Assembly (NCBI GenBank): GCA_905331475.1
Contig: CAJNYU010000961.1
Span: 1 to 64,000, forward strand
Length of the DNA stretch: 64,000 bases
Direction: 5' to 3'
From: Rotaria socialis
Lineage: Eukaryota; Rotifera; Eurotatoria; Philodinida; Philodinidae
Part shown: piece by piece, positions 50,571 through 63,869 of the stretch
How the letters are laid out: the number at the start of each line of letters is the position of its first letter
Position numbering within the stretch: position 1 is the first letter of the stretch
Translations under genes and position numbers: made by a program
Notes under the pieces: generated by a model
The model's input: only the letters and a program-made list of their open reading frames with translations
Told to the model about the DNA's origin: nothing
Databases searched by the model: none

Positions 50571-53500
50571 ATGCAACGATCAATCAATGCAATAGTTGGT
50601 ATAAGTGATAATAGTGTATCTAGTGCATTAAATAGTCTTCCAGATCTTCATGTTCGTTTTGCAACAAACGACGACGCTGCATATTCTTTAATTCCTGAGA
50701 GTGATAAGAAAAAAGTCAAAAAACTCTCACGACTCATTTCAACGACAGCTTATGAATTCGATCGACAATTATCAGTAAGACAAAGAAAAACTGATCAATT
50801 TCAAGTAAATTAATTTTACTTTCTATTGAGATTTATTTAACTTTAAGACAATAATCTATTCTAGGCAGCACGAGATGGAAATTTAGTAGGTTTAGAAAAT
50901 TTATTTAACGAAAATAGATCGAATCCTCGAATATTTTTTAATCGACTCGACCCTGAAACAAAATTAACTGCTTTACATTATGCTGCACGTTTTCATCATT
51001 TAGATATCTGTGAATATCTTATTAAAAATTGTGAAGCCGATGTTAATAAAGCCGGTGAAGATGGTATGACACCACTTCATTATATTGCTCGATTTCGAGT
51101 TGAAAAAGATAGTCCAGTAAAACTGAAATTTTTTTGTTTTTGAATTCTTTGACTTTATTCAAATATTTTAATTAAGGCTGATTCTTATGGGAACGTAATT
51201 CAATATTTGATTCATCATGGCGCTAATATAAATGCATGCGATATTTTTCAGGCAACGTAAGTTATAGAAATAGAAATCGATTTTACTTTAGCAAAATAAC
51301 AAAACTTCGGAACGAATTTTATAAGACACAATAGATTAATGTTTAGCGTGAATATTGAATTTCAAGAAAGTTGATACCTACGTAAAGCAAAGAAAACTCG
51401 GATTATTACATCTGAAATAATAGAAATTCGATCGGCCAATGCTACCAATTGCACAATATTTATATAATTCATAGGATTATTGTCATAGCTTGCACTAAAA
51501 TTTAATAGTGAATCTAATACTAATCTTACGGAAAGTAACACTGTTTTAAAATATATATCGTTCTATCGTAGACCTCTTCATCATGCTTGCGAACGTAATA
51601 ATGTTAAATGTGCTGAAATACTCATCTCTAAAAATGCAAATATCGCAGCAGTGGATCGTCAAAATATGCAACCTTTACATGGTGCTTGTTTTTATGGTAG
51701 TCTGGATACTGCTCGTTTATTAATTGAACATGGTGCTGATCTATTAGCTACTGATGGCGGTGGTTCAATACCGGTCGCACATGCTTGTCGTAATTCTCAT
51801 TATAAAATCTTGGATATGATTTTTAATACACTTAATCAACATGAAACAATTAGTGACATAGTCAAAGCTGCTGATAATGACCAGAATACACTGTTACATT
51901 TAGCGGTTGCATCTGCTAATGTTGAAATTGTTGATTTACTTCTATCGAAACATGCTGACCCATCAGCTAAACGTGCCGATGGACAAACACCTATACATTT
52001 ATGTGCAAAAACGGATTCAATTGAAATTCTGGAAAAATTAATTCAAGCTGGAGGTGATATCAATGATGTTGATAATGAAAATGAAACGATTTTACATAAA
52101 GCAGCTACACATAATAAAGAAAATATTCTTGCATATGTATTATTAAAACAAGTAAAATAATTTCCTATTTCATCGATACCATTGTATTCAAGATTTTTCT
52201 TTTCTCTTTAGAACAATAAAGAGTTTATTCAGAAAAAAAATCTCTCTGGCATCACAGCTGTATTTCTAGCTGTCACATATGGACATGCAGCATGTGTTAA
52301 ATGTCTATTAGAAGCCGGTGCTGATATGTTTAATAATCGCGATAAACGTGAACGTGGCCCTATCCATTTAGCATCGATGAGAAATCATATTCAAACATTA
52401 GAAATACTTTTAAAGCATGCTAGAGAAAATGGTGGCGTAGAAAAAGAAAAATTAGCTATCAATGAAATTGACCGATACAGTCGAACAGCCTTACATGCAG
52501 CTGCAGAACTTGGTCATGTTGATATTGTTAGTGAATTATTAAAACGAGAAGCTTCATTAATAATCAAAGATGATGATGAATATACGCCATTAATGTTATG
52601 CTGTAAAAAAAATCATTTGGCTGTTTTAAAAATATTTATTGATTATATTAATATACGTTATCAGGCATCGAGAGAAAAACTTAATATACTTGAAGAACGA
52701 GATGATCAATCGAATACAGGTTATGTGAAGTAGATTTATATATTTATGATAGAGGAAATGATTTTTTTATGTTTCTCGTGCAATCGTCAGTCAACAGAGA
52801 AAGACCACAAAGATTATATTTATTTTTCAAATAATATATGATTGTTTTATAAGACATTGAGTCAATAGTATTCTGCCTTTCAGACACTATTGAAAACAAA
52901 TTGAAAGTCGTAATATTTATTCTTCTACACATCTCATTGGAACTGACTATCGCATTTCCTAACAACTGTCATGAGAATTTTAAATGTATTGATCCCGGAA
53001 GGAAGTCTCGATAAAGTATTAAAAAACTTAAAATGATTCCTGCTTATGTACAGTTAGGTAATATCTGCAGCTGAAGGCTATTTGTGAAAAAAATTCAATA
53101 TATCGACAAAAGAACATTCATTATAACTTTCGTTTTCACTGTACTCAAACAAAACATGAGATCTAATTTATAGACAACATTTCAAATTGAATATTTCGTG
53201 AAAAGTCATTGATCAATTTCAGAAACCTACAAATACAAGTTCTTCAGTATTCGGAATATTGGCGGAAAAGGCAGAAAGGAAACACGCTGAAAAGGAAAAC
53301 GTCGAAGAAGAAAACGTCGAAAGGAAAAAGTATCATTAATAACAGTGTCGAAGAAAAACTGCCAGAGAAAAAAAGTAGAAGAATTTTGAAAAGGAAAACG
53401 TAGAATGAAAAAGATGTCTATAGATAACGAAAATTTTTTCTTTTGATTCGGTAATCAATGCAAAGCAATTATTGAAGGGATTAGCATTACTACTTGGATG

Positions 53501-56500
53501 ACACAAAAAAAGAAAATAGTACTGATAAACTTAGTTTTCTTTTTTTTATTGTATTTTATCATGTGACCGAATAAATTTTTATTTTTCGTTAAAATTATCA
53601 AAAGACGCAACTTTCGACATTTACCTTTCGACGTTTTCCTTTTTCTAATTTTTTCTTTCGACGTTTAGAATTTCTGCTTTTTCCCCTTCTATGTTTTCCT
53701 TTCTGCCTTTTCCACCAAACCCCAGTATTCCATTAGTATTATCAAGCGTTAATTTTATATCCACGGCATAGTTCTTTCGTTTTTACCGCTCACTCCTTCA
53801 AGTTTCGGAAATACGATAGTTTTGAAATTTAAAATAGAAGAATGCAATTTACTATTTTATAATATCGTGTTTTAGCTCTTCATATTGCTGCTGCTGAAGG
53901 TCATTCGTCGATTATAAAACTATTATTGGAACAAAATTGTGATTTACAATCACGCAATATGATATCATGTTTACCAATTCATTGTGCTGCTGAACGTGGT
54001 CGATATAATAGCGTTCGGACGTTAATCGAAAATCATAGTCCTGTGGATCCAGTTGATAAAAATCAGCAAACGCCTCTTCATCTAGCTGCACGTAAGGGAC
54101 ATTCCGAAGTCGTTAAACTTCTATTAAAAAATGGTGCACAAATCGATAAACGTACATCAAGCGGTGATAATTGTCTCGATTTAGCTATTAGTACAAATCA
54201 GTATAATGTTGCTGAAAAATTAGTTAATCATCGCGATTGGGCATTAATATTACGTAATGCTCAATATGATGAACACACGAAACTTTGGGATACACCATTA
54301 AGAAAATTAATACGAAAAATGCCTGATATTGCATTAATTGTATTAAATAGATGTTGTACAATAACAACAAAAAGTAAAAACGAACAATTATCATCCAATA
54401 ATGACAATACAAATGAGAACAAGAAAAATAAAATAAAAAAATCTAAACAAGAATATATTCTTGAATTAGAAGAACAACTCAATAGTAATAATATTGAAAC
54501 AAGTGGTCTATCAAAAGACGAAACACAAATACATAATTTAGCATTTGTTTATACATACGAATTTTTGGATGATCAATTTCTTCATGAGAAATGGCAAAAA
54601 GGAGACAGTGAGTTAGTTATTTAAATCTATTTGTAATTATGAGGGCCCACCGAATTATTTTTCTTGTCGAGTTCATATGTTTGAGGATAGAATAGAATTT
54701 TAATCCTACGATTCAAGATAAAAATAACACATCCATTCCAAATGAGAAAAAAGTAGCGACTTATTTCCTCGTCAATAGAAATATTAAAGAAATTTTTTTA
54801 GGATTATCTAGCAAAAACATTTCAGTTAACATAACTGTCGACTTCAATAGACGGAGTTCGCCTGTTCGTTTTGAATTTTTTTCTGAGAAAGGTCTAAGAT
54901 TTTCATCGAATATAACAAGAAAATCTTGAGACATTTTCCTATAGATTACACCGATATGCTCATTCCGACGTTTATAAATGTCACGTAAAGTAGTACTGAT
55001 ATCATCAAATAAATTTACGGCATAGTTCTTCTATGATAAATACTCATAACGATTTTATTAATTATTTCGTGCAAGAATTCTTTCTGAATTTGAATTCAAC
55101 TTTTACTGTTTTTAGCGGATAGTATTTTCGAACCCGATGGCCGATTATATCCGGGTATGAATAATCGAGAATTAGATTCAAAACGTCTAAACTTAAATCA
55201 TCCATTCACAATAATGGCAGACAAAAATCGTCAATATCTACTTGATCATCCCGTCGTACATTCCTTACTTGATTATAAATGGAATTTATATGCACGTTAT
55301 GTTTATTATTTTAACTTTCTATTCTATCTCTTATTTGTTGCATCATTAACCACATACGTATTTATTACATTTGCTCCATATAGTTTCGGTACAACACATG
55401 ATCAAATGAACGAAATGACGTGTTCGGAATTATGTTCACTTATTAGACAAAATAATACTGAGACTATTGAGAGGTTACAACCGCGCATACGAACGCTGCA
55501 TATATTCCAATGGTTTGTTATTATTTTAGCATCAATGCAAATAGTTAAAGAATTATTTCAAATTCGAACGGATCGTTTAGAATATATTAATTTAGAAAAT
55601 GCCGTTGAACTAAGTGCGTTCATTCTTGCGATTTTATTTGCAGTTGATTTTAATGCATGTTCAAGAGAAATTGGTTATCGATGTGTGATACAATGGGAAT
55701 TAGGCGCACTAGGAGTATTTTTAACATGGTTTGCATTAGTTTTATTTATACAAAAATTTCCAAGTTTCGGAATTTTCGTGGTGATGTTAACAGATATTTT
55801 ACGAACATTTTCAAGATTTTTTCTTGTGTTCTTTTTGTTTGTGATTGGCTTTGCATTAGCTTTTCATATGTTATTACAGAATCATAATCCATTTCAACAT
55901 TTTGGAAATAGCCTATTGAAAACATGTGTTATGATGATTGGAGAATTTGAATATGAAGGTTTGAAAAGTTTTCTTTATCTTTTTAACAGCAGAAAAAAAT
56001 TATTTTTTTCGAATGGTTAGTAAATGATCGTTGTATACGAATCAACTACGTTCCAAAAAAAACCTGTAATCTAAAGCGCAATCAAATAAACTTAACATTA
56101 ATATCAGTTTTACCTATAAAGACTTTGTTGTTGCTGAAAATAAAATCCTAAGTTATCAGTTCTGACTGAATTTGAGACTTCAAAAACGAATTGTTTTCTC
56201 ATCGATTCCCTACCCTCAACATGTAGCTTCATTAAGTCATTTTCAGAATGAAGCCACCAATATCAAATATTTGCAGAAGTTGTTTTAAAAAATATGCGCT
56301 GATGTTCTGCATGCGGAAATCGCATGTCTCTCACATTTCCCACACGCAAACTAACGTTTCTAAAGTAACATTATGGAAAAGAGAAAATAAAAGCAGGACT
56401 GTTTTACTGTTGAATTTCGTTTTTATTTTAGGAATATTTCACGGTGATAATGCAAATTATTTTGGTATAACCTATTTCTTTTTTATTATCTTTATTATTG

Positions 56501-57075
56501 TTATGTCGATAATAATTATGAACTTATTAGTTGGTTTAGCTGTCGATGATATCAATAGTGTTATGCGTGTAGCAACTCTAAAACGTTTAGAAATGCGTGT
56601 GAAATTAACTCTCGATGTCGAACGACAGTTGCCACGACGAAGATTTTTTTCTTCAATTCGCCGTTACCGTATAGTTACTTATCGAGGATCATATTGGCAA
56701 AAGTTTTTTAAGAAAATACTTCGCGTGCACATTAAAACACAATTCGATAAAAATTTTGCTCGTTTAGAACAATATGGTTTGATACAAACAGCTGACAATC
56801 AAGATCAAAAAGGGTCTTCAGCGACAACAATGAATCTACAGAAAATTGATGATAAAAATAAATCAACAGTAGTGACAACAGTTGGCATCGGCGGAGTTTC
56901 ATCGGATTGGATTACAAATATTCATGGACAAATAAATACGAAATATAATGAATTTAATAGGCATATGGCAGATTTAAAAACACAAGAAGAAAAAATTAAT
57001 AATATTTTACAACAATTTCCAATAACAGCAACAAGTAGACATAATTCACATTCAACATTTGCTCCTACAACTTAA
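50571..57075 (+). CDS. TRPA1: TRPA1-type ankyrin-repeat cation channel
   Basis: TRPA1 is a plasma-membrane Ca2+-permeable channel that senses electrophiles, heat, cold or UV products depending on species. I read eight exons: 50571-50804, 50865-51116, 51177-51256, 51572-52151, 52212-52719, 53876-54607, 55116-55958 and 56432-57075, giving 1,290 residues (1,119 in human). About 16 ankyrin repeats are visible from TALHYAARFHHLDICEYLI to NCLDLAISTNQYNVAEKLV (~residues 100-690). S1 begins near 857 (YVYYFNFLFYLLFVAS); S5 is in RFFLVFFLFVIGFALAFHML. The pore segment FGNSLLKTCVMMIGEFEYEG and S6 IIIMNLLVGLAVDDI are the TRPA1 pattern. The tail is long and polar. Intron 5 hosts a foldback element. The exon 7 donor (GTTTGA) is weak but phase and homology support it. 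AATAAA lies at 57231. Confidence 0.95.
53245..53252. repeat. Target duplication, left (CAGTATTC)
   Basis: The same 8-mer stands at 53723-53730, immediately outside the opposite tip of the foldback element. Confidence 0.6.
53253..53722. mobile_element. Foldback-type element in TRPA1 intron 5
   Basis: The left arm (53253-53403) repeats units like GTCGAAAGGAAAA, and the right arm (about 53604-53722) carries the inverse (CTTTCGACGTTTTCC). The tips match inversely over ~20 bases (TTGGCGGAAAAGGCAG against its inverse, with one mismatch), and both tips begin with GG. Exact 8-bp direct repeats CAGTATTC flank it. A core of about 200 bases separates the arms and has no coding capacity. The units are close to those at 10314-11046, so both likely belong to one family. 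Confidence 0.72.
53723..53730. repeat. Target duplication, right (CAGTATTC)
   Basis: An exact copy of 53245-53252 in the same orientation. Confidence 0.6.
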
Positions 57076-58057
57076 AAGACTTTCCTAATGTTCGCTTTGT
57101 TTTACATGTTTCTAGTACAACATGTTTTTTTGTTTGGTGTTATGATGGTTTGTTTTTCAATAGAATAATATACGTCGAACTTCTGCTTTCTTTTCTGATT
57201 GATGGTTTCGAGAAATTCAGTTTTATGTGTAATAAAAATTCCTGTGACTTGTATGAAAATAAACGTAAACGACTTTGTAAGGACAGTAATTCTTACTAGG
57301 GTTGCTTTTACTTGCTTGGATATATTTAGAGATAATGCCAGCAATATCTCTCAACGGCTTCCTTGTTGATTGGTTTCACTTGAATCAACTAACTAACTAA
57401 CTAATATCAGTAAAATAATGAACAGAAACTATTTGACTGTGTCTATTGATCAAACAAACGTATCCATGTCTTATTCGAATACATTCTGTTTTAATCATAC
57501 TAGTCCCATTTTACACGCTTGATAATCTATTGAAAGATTAATCGGAATCCATTTTGAAATAGGTCGAACATGAAATTGACCAAAACCAATATAGTTCGCT
57601 TCAGAAACAAATAATATAAAGAAATCTATCTTTATGAACTTTTTAATTATCGGTTAAAATTTTTTCATGCACAACTTATCTACATTTTCGAATTCGTTAC
57701 TGGGCTTCTTTCTTTTTCAGCTGTGCAAAATTTTCCAGGTTAAAACAGCTCTTTAGCAAAACTCAATGAGACCAAATACATTCTCAAGGTTATTCTAGCC
57801 GACAGTTCCTTTCTAATCGTCGAAAATAAGATCTCAAAATCGATACGTCATTTCGAGTGGTTCTCTTCACAAATTGTACCATAAAGTGAAACCGTACCAA
57901 AATTTACTGCTATTATATTTCATATATTATTTCAAGATCGATCATGGTTTCCTTCACTCATGTCGACAAGTTGTTAAACATAAAAACCTGAAATAGACAT
58001 TGTACAAAATATTGATATGACGTTTAAGTATGACTCAATATGTTTTCTTTCTCACTT

Positions 58058-58065
58058 CGTTAGGG
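58058..58065. repeat. Target duplication, left (CGTTAGGG)
   Basis: This 8-mer recurs at 58749-58756 just outside the other tip of the element. Confidence 0.65.
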
Positions 58066-58748
58066 GGTATGGTGACAAATCAGCAAAAAACGTTTAAGCG
58101 AAAATTTTTGAGCGAATAAAATAGCGAAAATATCCTTTGGCGAAAAGTTTTTCAGCGAAAACATATTTTGAGCGAATTGTGAAGGGTAAAACAGAGAAGT
58201 GTAAAATAGAGTAATCTTCAGTTTAACTTAACATTCGCTGCACAGCTATTTGATTGACAAACCCAGTACTTAACATTTTTTTGTGGACTGTTTTAGTCGA
58301 TAAACATATCCTGAATAAATAAGCATTCGTTTCCCTCGATTTGAAGTGGTAAAAGAGAGTATTCTCGGGTCAAGCATCACTGGTGAGTGAAATGAACTAA
58401 ATGAATGAACTATGTAACATCAATTACGGACGATTATATATATCGAATAAAAAAGAATATAATAGATTAACACGTTGATAAGAGTGAAACCGACAAATGC
58501 GGTCATATATGCAGACACATCCGCATGATGATTCATCGCCAAACAAACAATCAAATCTTATCAAGAAAAAATTTCTCTAATTTCTACATCCGCTCTTTTT
58601 GCTAATAAAAAAACTTCGAGTTTTCGCTATTTTACTTTTCGCACTTTTTATTTTCGCTCACTTTTTTTCGCTATTATAATTTTCGCGCTTTGTTTTTCGC
58701 TGAAAATACCTTTCGCTATTATGATTTTCGCTCAATCGACACCATATC
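58066..58748. mobile_element. Foldback-type element with AGCGAAAAT arms
   Basis: The left arm (58066 to about 58205) repeats AGCGAAAAT/GAGCGAA motifs every 12-18 bases; the right arm (about 58612-58748) repeats the inverse (ATTTTCGCT). The tips are GGTATGGTG and, inversely, GATATGGTG. Flanking 8-bp direct repeats CGTTAGGG are exact. A core of about 400 bases has no ORF. This is the best-delimited member of the CGAAA-type foldback elements in the window. Confidence 0.78.
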
Positions 58749-58756
58749 CGTTAGGG
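58749..58756. repeat. Target duplication, right (CGTTAGGG)
   Basis: An exact copy of 58058-58065 in the same orientation. Confidence 0.65.
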
Positions 58757-59250
58757 TATTTATTGCATATGTTATTTTGAAATTTTACTACTAATCCTTT
58801 ACAGAAACTATTTCACTGTAGAAACCATGCATATTAAAGCTCAAAAAAACTTTTTACATCTTCAAAATTCTATTGAAACTATCGTATAATATTCATAGCA
58901 ACGAAATAATATAGTTGGAACAATATAAAATTCTTATTTCTCAGATTCAATAACGAAATCAATCAATTTGAATTCAATTATTACTTTTTCTTTTTTCAAG
59001 AATATATTATCAACGAAATCAGCAATTGCATTCAAATGAGATCTTTTTCCTGTTGGTTAAAAAAATTATTCTCTTCATTAAATTACATATATGTATATTT
59101 GATCTTTTTGTTTTCTATCATAGAAAATTTCGTTCCAAAAAAAAAGAAGGATCAATGAAAGAAAAATATAAAGTAAGCAATGAAACAAAACAAACGGCCA
59201 CAACAATGAAGAAAAAAAAGAGACAAACAGCATGTCATTTCTTTCTTTTT

Positions 59251-60808
59251 CTATTTAGCATGTTGTCCATTACTGCCATTCATATGTATTCTCATATGTC
59301 GATTCAAATTTCCCGATTGTGAAAAACGTAGACGACATAATGAACATTCATAGGGTTTTTCTTGAAAATAAAAATAAATACATATATAGAACTAAACAGC
59401 CATCACACAAAGACTTCCTACCTCCACTATGTACTCGCATATGTTTTGTTAATGTTGAACTATCCGAAAAAGCTTTTCGACAATATTTACACTGATATGG
59501 TCTTTCACCCGAATGCGTTCTCATATGTGTTGTTACAGATGAACTTTGAGAAAATTTTCTTCCACATACATCACATGAGAAGGGTTTTTCACCTGAATGT
59601 GTACGTAAATGTGCTGTTAAATTAGCTGCTTGCGTAAATGCTTTACAACATTTATCACATTTATACGGCTGGAACGAAAGAAATTGAAAATTCTTTTTTT
59701 TATTTTTTTCAAATAAAAAAAAAACAGAAAGTTTACTTTTTCGCCAGAATGTGTACGTAAATGAGTCTTGAGTGTACTTGGTCTGGCATAAATTTTTCCA
59801 CAGATACGACAACGATTAACACGTCCTTCGTTTGTTTTATTAGGTGATGTTTTAGATGCTGATTGAGTCTGTAACCAAGAACTATAGAAAAAAAAATTAA
59901 ATTTTATTTCGAAATCAAGATAGAGAAATAAACTATATACTTTCGTTTGTCGTTCGATGTTGTTGATGATGAAGAAGATGGTGTTGGGAAAAAATCACAT
60001 AATTTTGATAAACCCTTATAATCATAATTTCCAGTCGTTGATAGAAGCATTGCTTGTTTCATCGTTGATGGATCAGAACGATTTTTAATCTTCGATGGAA
60101 TTGAATTATGAGAATGATAGGGTGATGTTACTTGATGTCGATTTGATCCATAGAACGGTTCATAAGGTAAATTTGCTGTTGCAGCCGATGATGACGATGC
60201 TGTTGGTATATTGTAACCATTGCTATATTGAATATTATGAGCATTGAAATTCATTGAAACATTAACATTCATTGGTGAAGATAAACCCAATGCAGATTGT
60301 AACGCAGCCGTGGTCACTGTTGAATCAGATTTCAATGAAGGTGAATTAGAATTTGTCGGTGGTGGAGAATGACGATGTACCATATAGGGCGAATACATCG
60401 ATACGGCAGCCGCAGTACTTGGCGGTCCATAGGAATCCATAGGCGTGTCATGATAGTACGATGCGGTTGGATCATAATGATGATGATGATGATGTGGATC
60501 AACAAATCGAAACGGTGCATAGTCATGATGTACAACTAAATCATGAGGATGTGGGTGGTGGTGATGATCACGCCAAGATGAGATAAAATTTCTAAACAAA
60601 AAAGAAATTACTTTTTTTTTTGAATTAACTGATAAGAAACAATGGATTTATATTAATAGGAAAAAAAGTAAATCTAAATACGTATTTCTTTGAAGTCTTT
60701 TTTTTCAACTCACCCATCGAATGGAGAAGGATCGGTGACAGTACGCCATAGTGATGATGAAACATCAACTGTAGCTGAATCCATGTTGGTGCAATTGACT
60801 GCTGTCAT
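59251..60808 (-). CDS. Glass-type five-finger C2H2 transcription factor
   Basis: Glass is a DNA-binding regulator of photoreceptor differentiation in Drosophila. Five exons: 60714-60808, 59941-60591, 59737-59881, 59422-59668 and 59251-59360, giving 415 residues. Residues ~273-405 hold five consecutive C2H2 fingers: [21 protein letters not shown]-type, then [51 protein letters not shown] and [17 protein letters not shown], joined by HSGEKP/HSGERP linkers. The sequence cores ([54 protein letters not shown]) match Drosophila Glass finger by finger, in order. The N-terminal half is low-complexity, with His-, Ser- and Pro-rich stretches. The protein ends shortly after finger 5. Orthology is by recall of the fingers, not by a search. 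Confidence 0.88.
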
Positions 60809-62471
60809 TATGTTTTAGAGATTCGAAGACTGACTTAAGTTGTCGTTATAATTATTACATGAAAATACGACTAATCACAATTGACGAATAGAATCTCTTC
60901 TATTCCAATGTTTGTATTTGGTATATATTTTTTCTTTCTCTCTCTCTAGTGCAAGAAGACCTACTACCTATCCAAATGAGATGCATAATCAAGCAAAGAG
61001 AACGAGAGGAAAAAAGAGGGAGAGAGAGAGAGCGCAAAGGGAAAAAACTTTTCTCAATCTTTATTTTTCTTTTTTTCTTTTCCGAATGGCTGATGATGAA
61101 CCGAACCCATTAGAAGCAAGCAATATTTTTAATGATGTTGTTTGACAACACATAATGAAATGTTATTCTTCATATTTCTTTACATTTTTTTTGTTTGATG
61201 TATAAGTTTCTCTCGCAATTGGTTGAGAAGGAAAAAATTCAATAACGAATCAGAATTGAAAATATCATTAAAATAAAATACAAAAAAAAAGAAGAAGTTG
61301 ATATACATATCTAATCAAGTAGTAATATATGAAATCATATTTCATTTCTCACGTATATATATATTTACTTATTCATCATATCGTCTATCTCTGCTTTTCG
61401 AAGTATTTGTTTACTATTCATTGAAAAGGTTTTTATAGAAGATTTTTTTTCTTTAGAAAGTCAATAATATGATCATCATCTATTGAGTAGTTTACATGTT
61501 TGCTGATGATGTGAATAAACAATTCGATAGAATAACAACACAGATGATCTATCATTCTGTAATGATCAGTCTACTAGAATAAGTTCAAATTGAGGCGGGA
61601 TCAGATTGAATTGCACAATAAAACATTCCATAGGTTGATTAGCCGCCGTTTTTCTTTTTCTCTTATTTCTCTACACATCTGTGTCATAATCGTACTAATC
61701 CTTTTCTTCTTTAAATGACTAACGGTAGTTTATCTCTGATATGAAGGTTCAAAAGATGCAGCTAAAAAATCAATCTAGCTTAATTAATTGAGAGCAAATG
61801 GATATCAATGAATATGTAAATTTATACTTACAATTATTTTAGATTTCGCGTATGTAATAGAAAAAAAAGAAGAAGAAGAATGAGTATGTATGAAAGTCGA
61901 AGAGTGAGATTCTTATATTTTCGAAGAGAATAATCGAAAAGGTTTCGATATGTATCGATTTCATACGTGAAAAAAGAAGAAAAAAAGGCAGAGGATCACT
62001 TCCTAGGTTTCTTTTCTTTCTTGACTTATCAAAAACTCGTCTTTCTTGTTTTTTGAAAGACAAATTTCGTTTTCTATCTCAAGATTTCTGTTTGATGAAA
62101 AACAACCATCAGCTCTTCTTATTCTTTCATTCAAGAATATTTGCTTTTATTTAAAATATATTTCACACACAATAGTAGAGTGACTGTTTGTATTGTTTTT
62201 GTTTTTCTTCGTTCATACAAATCTCTAGTGTATTCACTTTGACTTTAAACATAAAATACGATAGAAGACGTGCCGTTTCTTCTTCTTCTTCTACTCTAAC
62301 TATTGATCATATTGTTTCAAGATGAATTTGCTTACCGATTATTATTTGACTCTCGTAGATAAGATGTTAAATCTGTTTCAAGATATAACGTTGGATGAAA
62401 TAAACTTGACATACTTTTGTTTTTATTTTTTTATTCAGTCTCTTATGCTTACTTATTTTATGTCGATTGAA

Positions 62472-62501
62472 TGCTGCTGCTGCTGATGATGATGATGATG
62501 A
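62472..62501 (+). repeat. (CTG)n(ATG)n microsatellite
   Basis: About four CTG units change into about five ATG units upstream of the Glass-type gene. Confidence 0.85.
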
Positions 62502-63869
62502 AAATTTTCTTGTATAATTTTTCAAATTTCATTGAAACCTTAGTCGAACATACAAATGAAACCTTTGAGATGCATCACGCCCGCATTAAAAAGTTACTGG
62601 CCGAATGAGAAGAAAAGACCAATGTATACGTCTACACATACACATATACCTTTATGAAAAGTACTAATAACTTGAATTATCTTTTTATTCTTTTAACCTC
62701 TCGTATTTCAATGTCAATCCATTTGTAAAATAAACAACTGTAGACAGTATGCAGTGTGTATACTGAGAAATACAGAAAGGTACTATTGACAATGCAGAAA
62801 TACAGACAATCTACGAACGTTTAACATTATCGTCAACAGAAGCCAAAAAGAAAATATAGCAGACCAGCAATCATCATCTTAACATAACTACCGTATACAG
62901 AGTGTATGTATTGCATATTGAAATAGCATGAAAAAGAAGAAGAAAAAAACGGAAAGAAAAACTTGTATGATGCAGAAGCAGTTATTGAAAGACTTCATCA
63001 ACTCAATTTGATGTATGCCTTCGAGGGTATAACTACACCTGATTATTACAGAAATGAATTTTGATTACTTTGGCTCGTGCTTACAAATTTATATGCATAT
63101 GATTGTCTTCTGGAGATGATGAAATGCTCAAATGAATATTAGAAGGTTTCAACACATACACGCACACATATGATATGACTGTAGCTAATAATATTTATTG
63201 ATTGATATAACCATATCTTAAAAAAAAGCTCTTATACGAATATGCGCATATGTATACTGATGATCCAATTGATTTGTGTTGAGAAAATGCAAGAGCATTG
63301 CGAACTTGAAATAGTCAAACCGGTCAAGTTGCTGAGCTTCTTGATATGACAAGAGCAGAAACCTTACAGGATTTTGATTAGTTGAAGTAAATATAGAATT
63401 GAATCATTCCAATTCGAAATGTTTTATTTAGAGATGGTATAAACATAGTTCATGGGAGCGCCAGTATCAAACAACGGAAATATTTTTTTCCATGAGACAA
63501 TCAAAATTAGTTTTATTATGATATTAATTTCAGATTATTTTTATTTGTAAGGTGCACCAAAGTCAAAAATCGAGCAGGAGAAAAATTCGTTTTATTATTA
63601 CAGGACTAGATAGATCTTGGTGAGTAGATCATGAATATCACCTTTAAAATACTTCTAGGCTTATGTTTTGGTTGAGAAATTATGAAAATACAAACTGCAC
63701 CTGAACAGCGAATATTTCACTTTTTTCAAGAAAACTAGCAGTTTACCTAGTTTAGCAATGTTCTAGGTTTAGAAAACTATCATCATCGAATTTAGCATGA
63801 AAATCTGAATCTATTGATGTAACTTTGGCTAGTAAAAACCATAATNTCAAAACTCAATTTTTGATGCAA

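Larger units (their letters stand above)
57076..59250. other. Convergent gap between TRPA1 and the Glass-type gene
   Basis: Both neighbours end here. It contains the TRPA1 poly(A) signal (57231), a foldback element (58066-58748) and otherwise AT-rich DNA without a supported gene. Confidence 0.55.

Noticed and set aside
60912-61145. 77-residue plus-strand ORF upstream of the Glass-type gene
   Set aside because: Most of it is low-complexity Arg/Glu from a GA-rich tract; the last 19 residues look more protein-like but match nothing I know and lack splice context.
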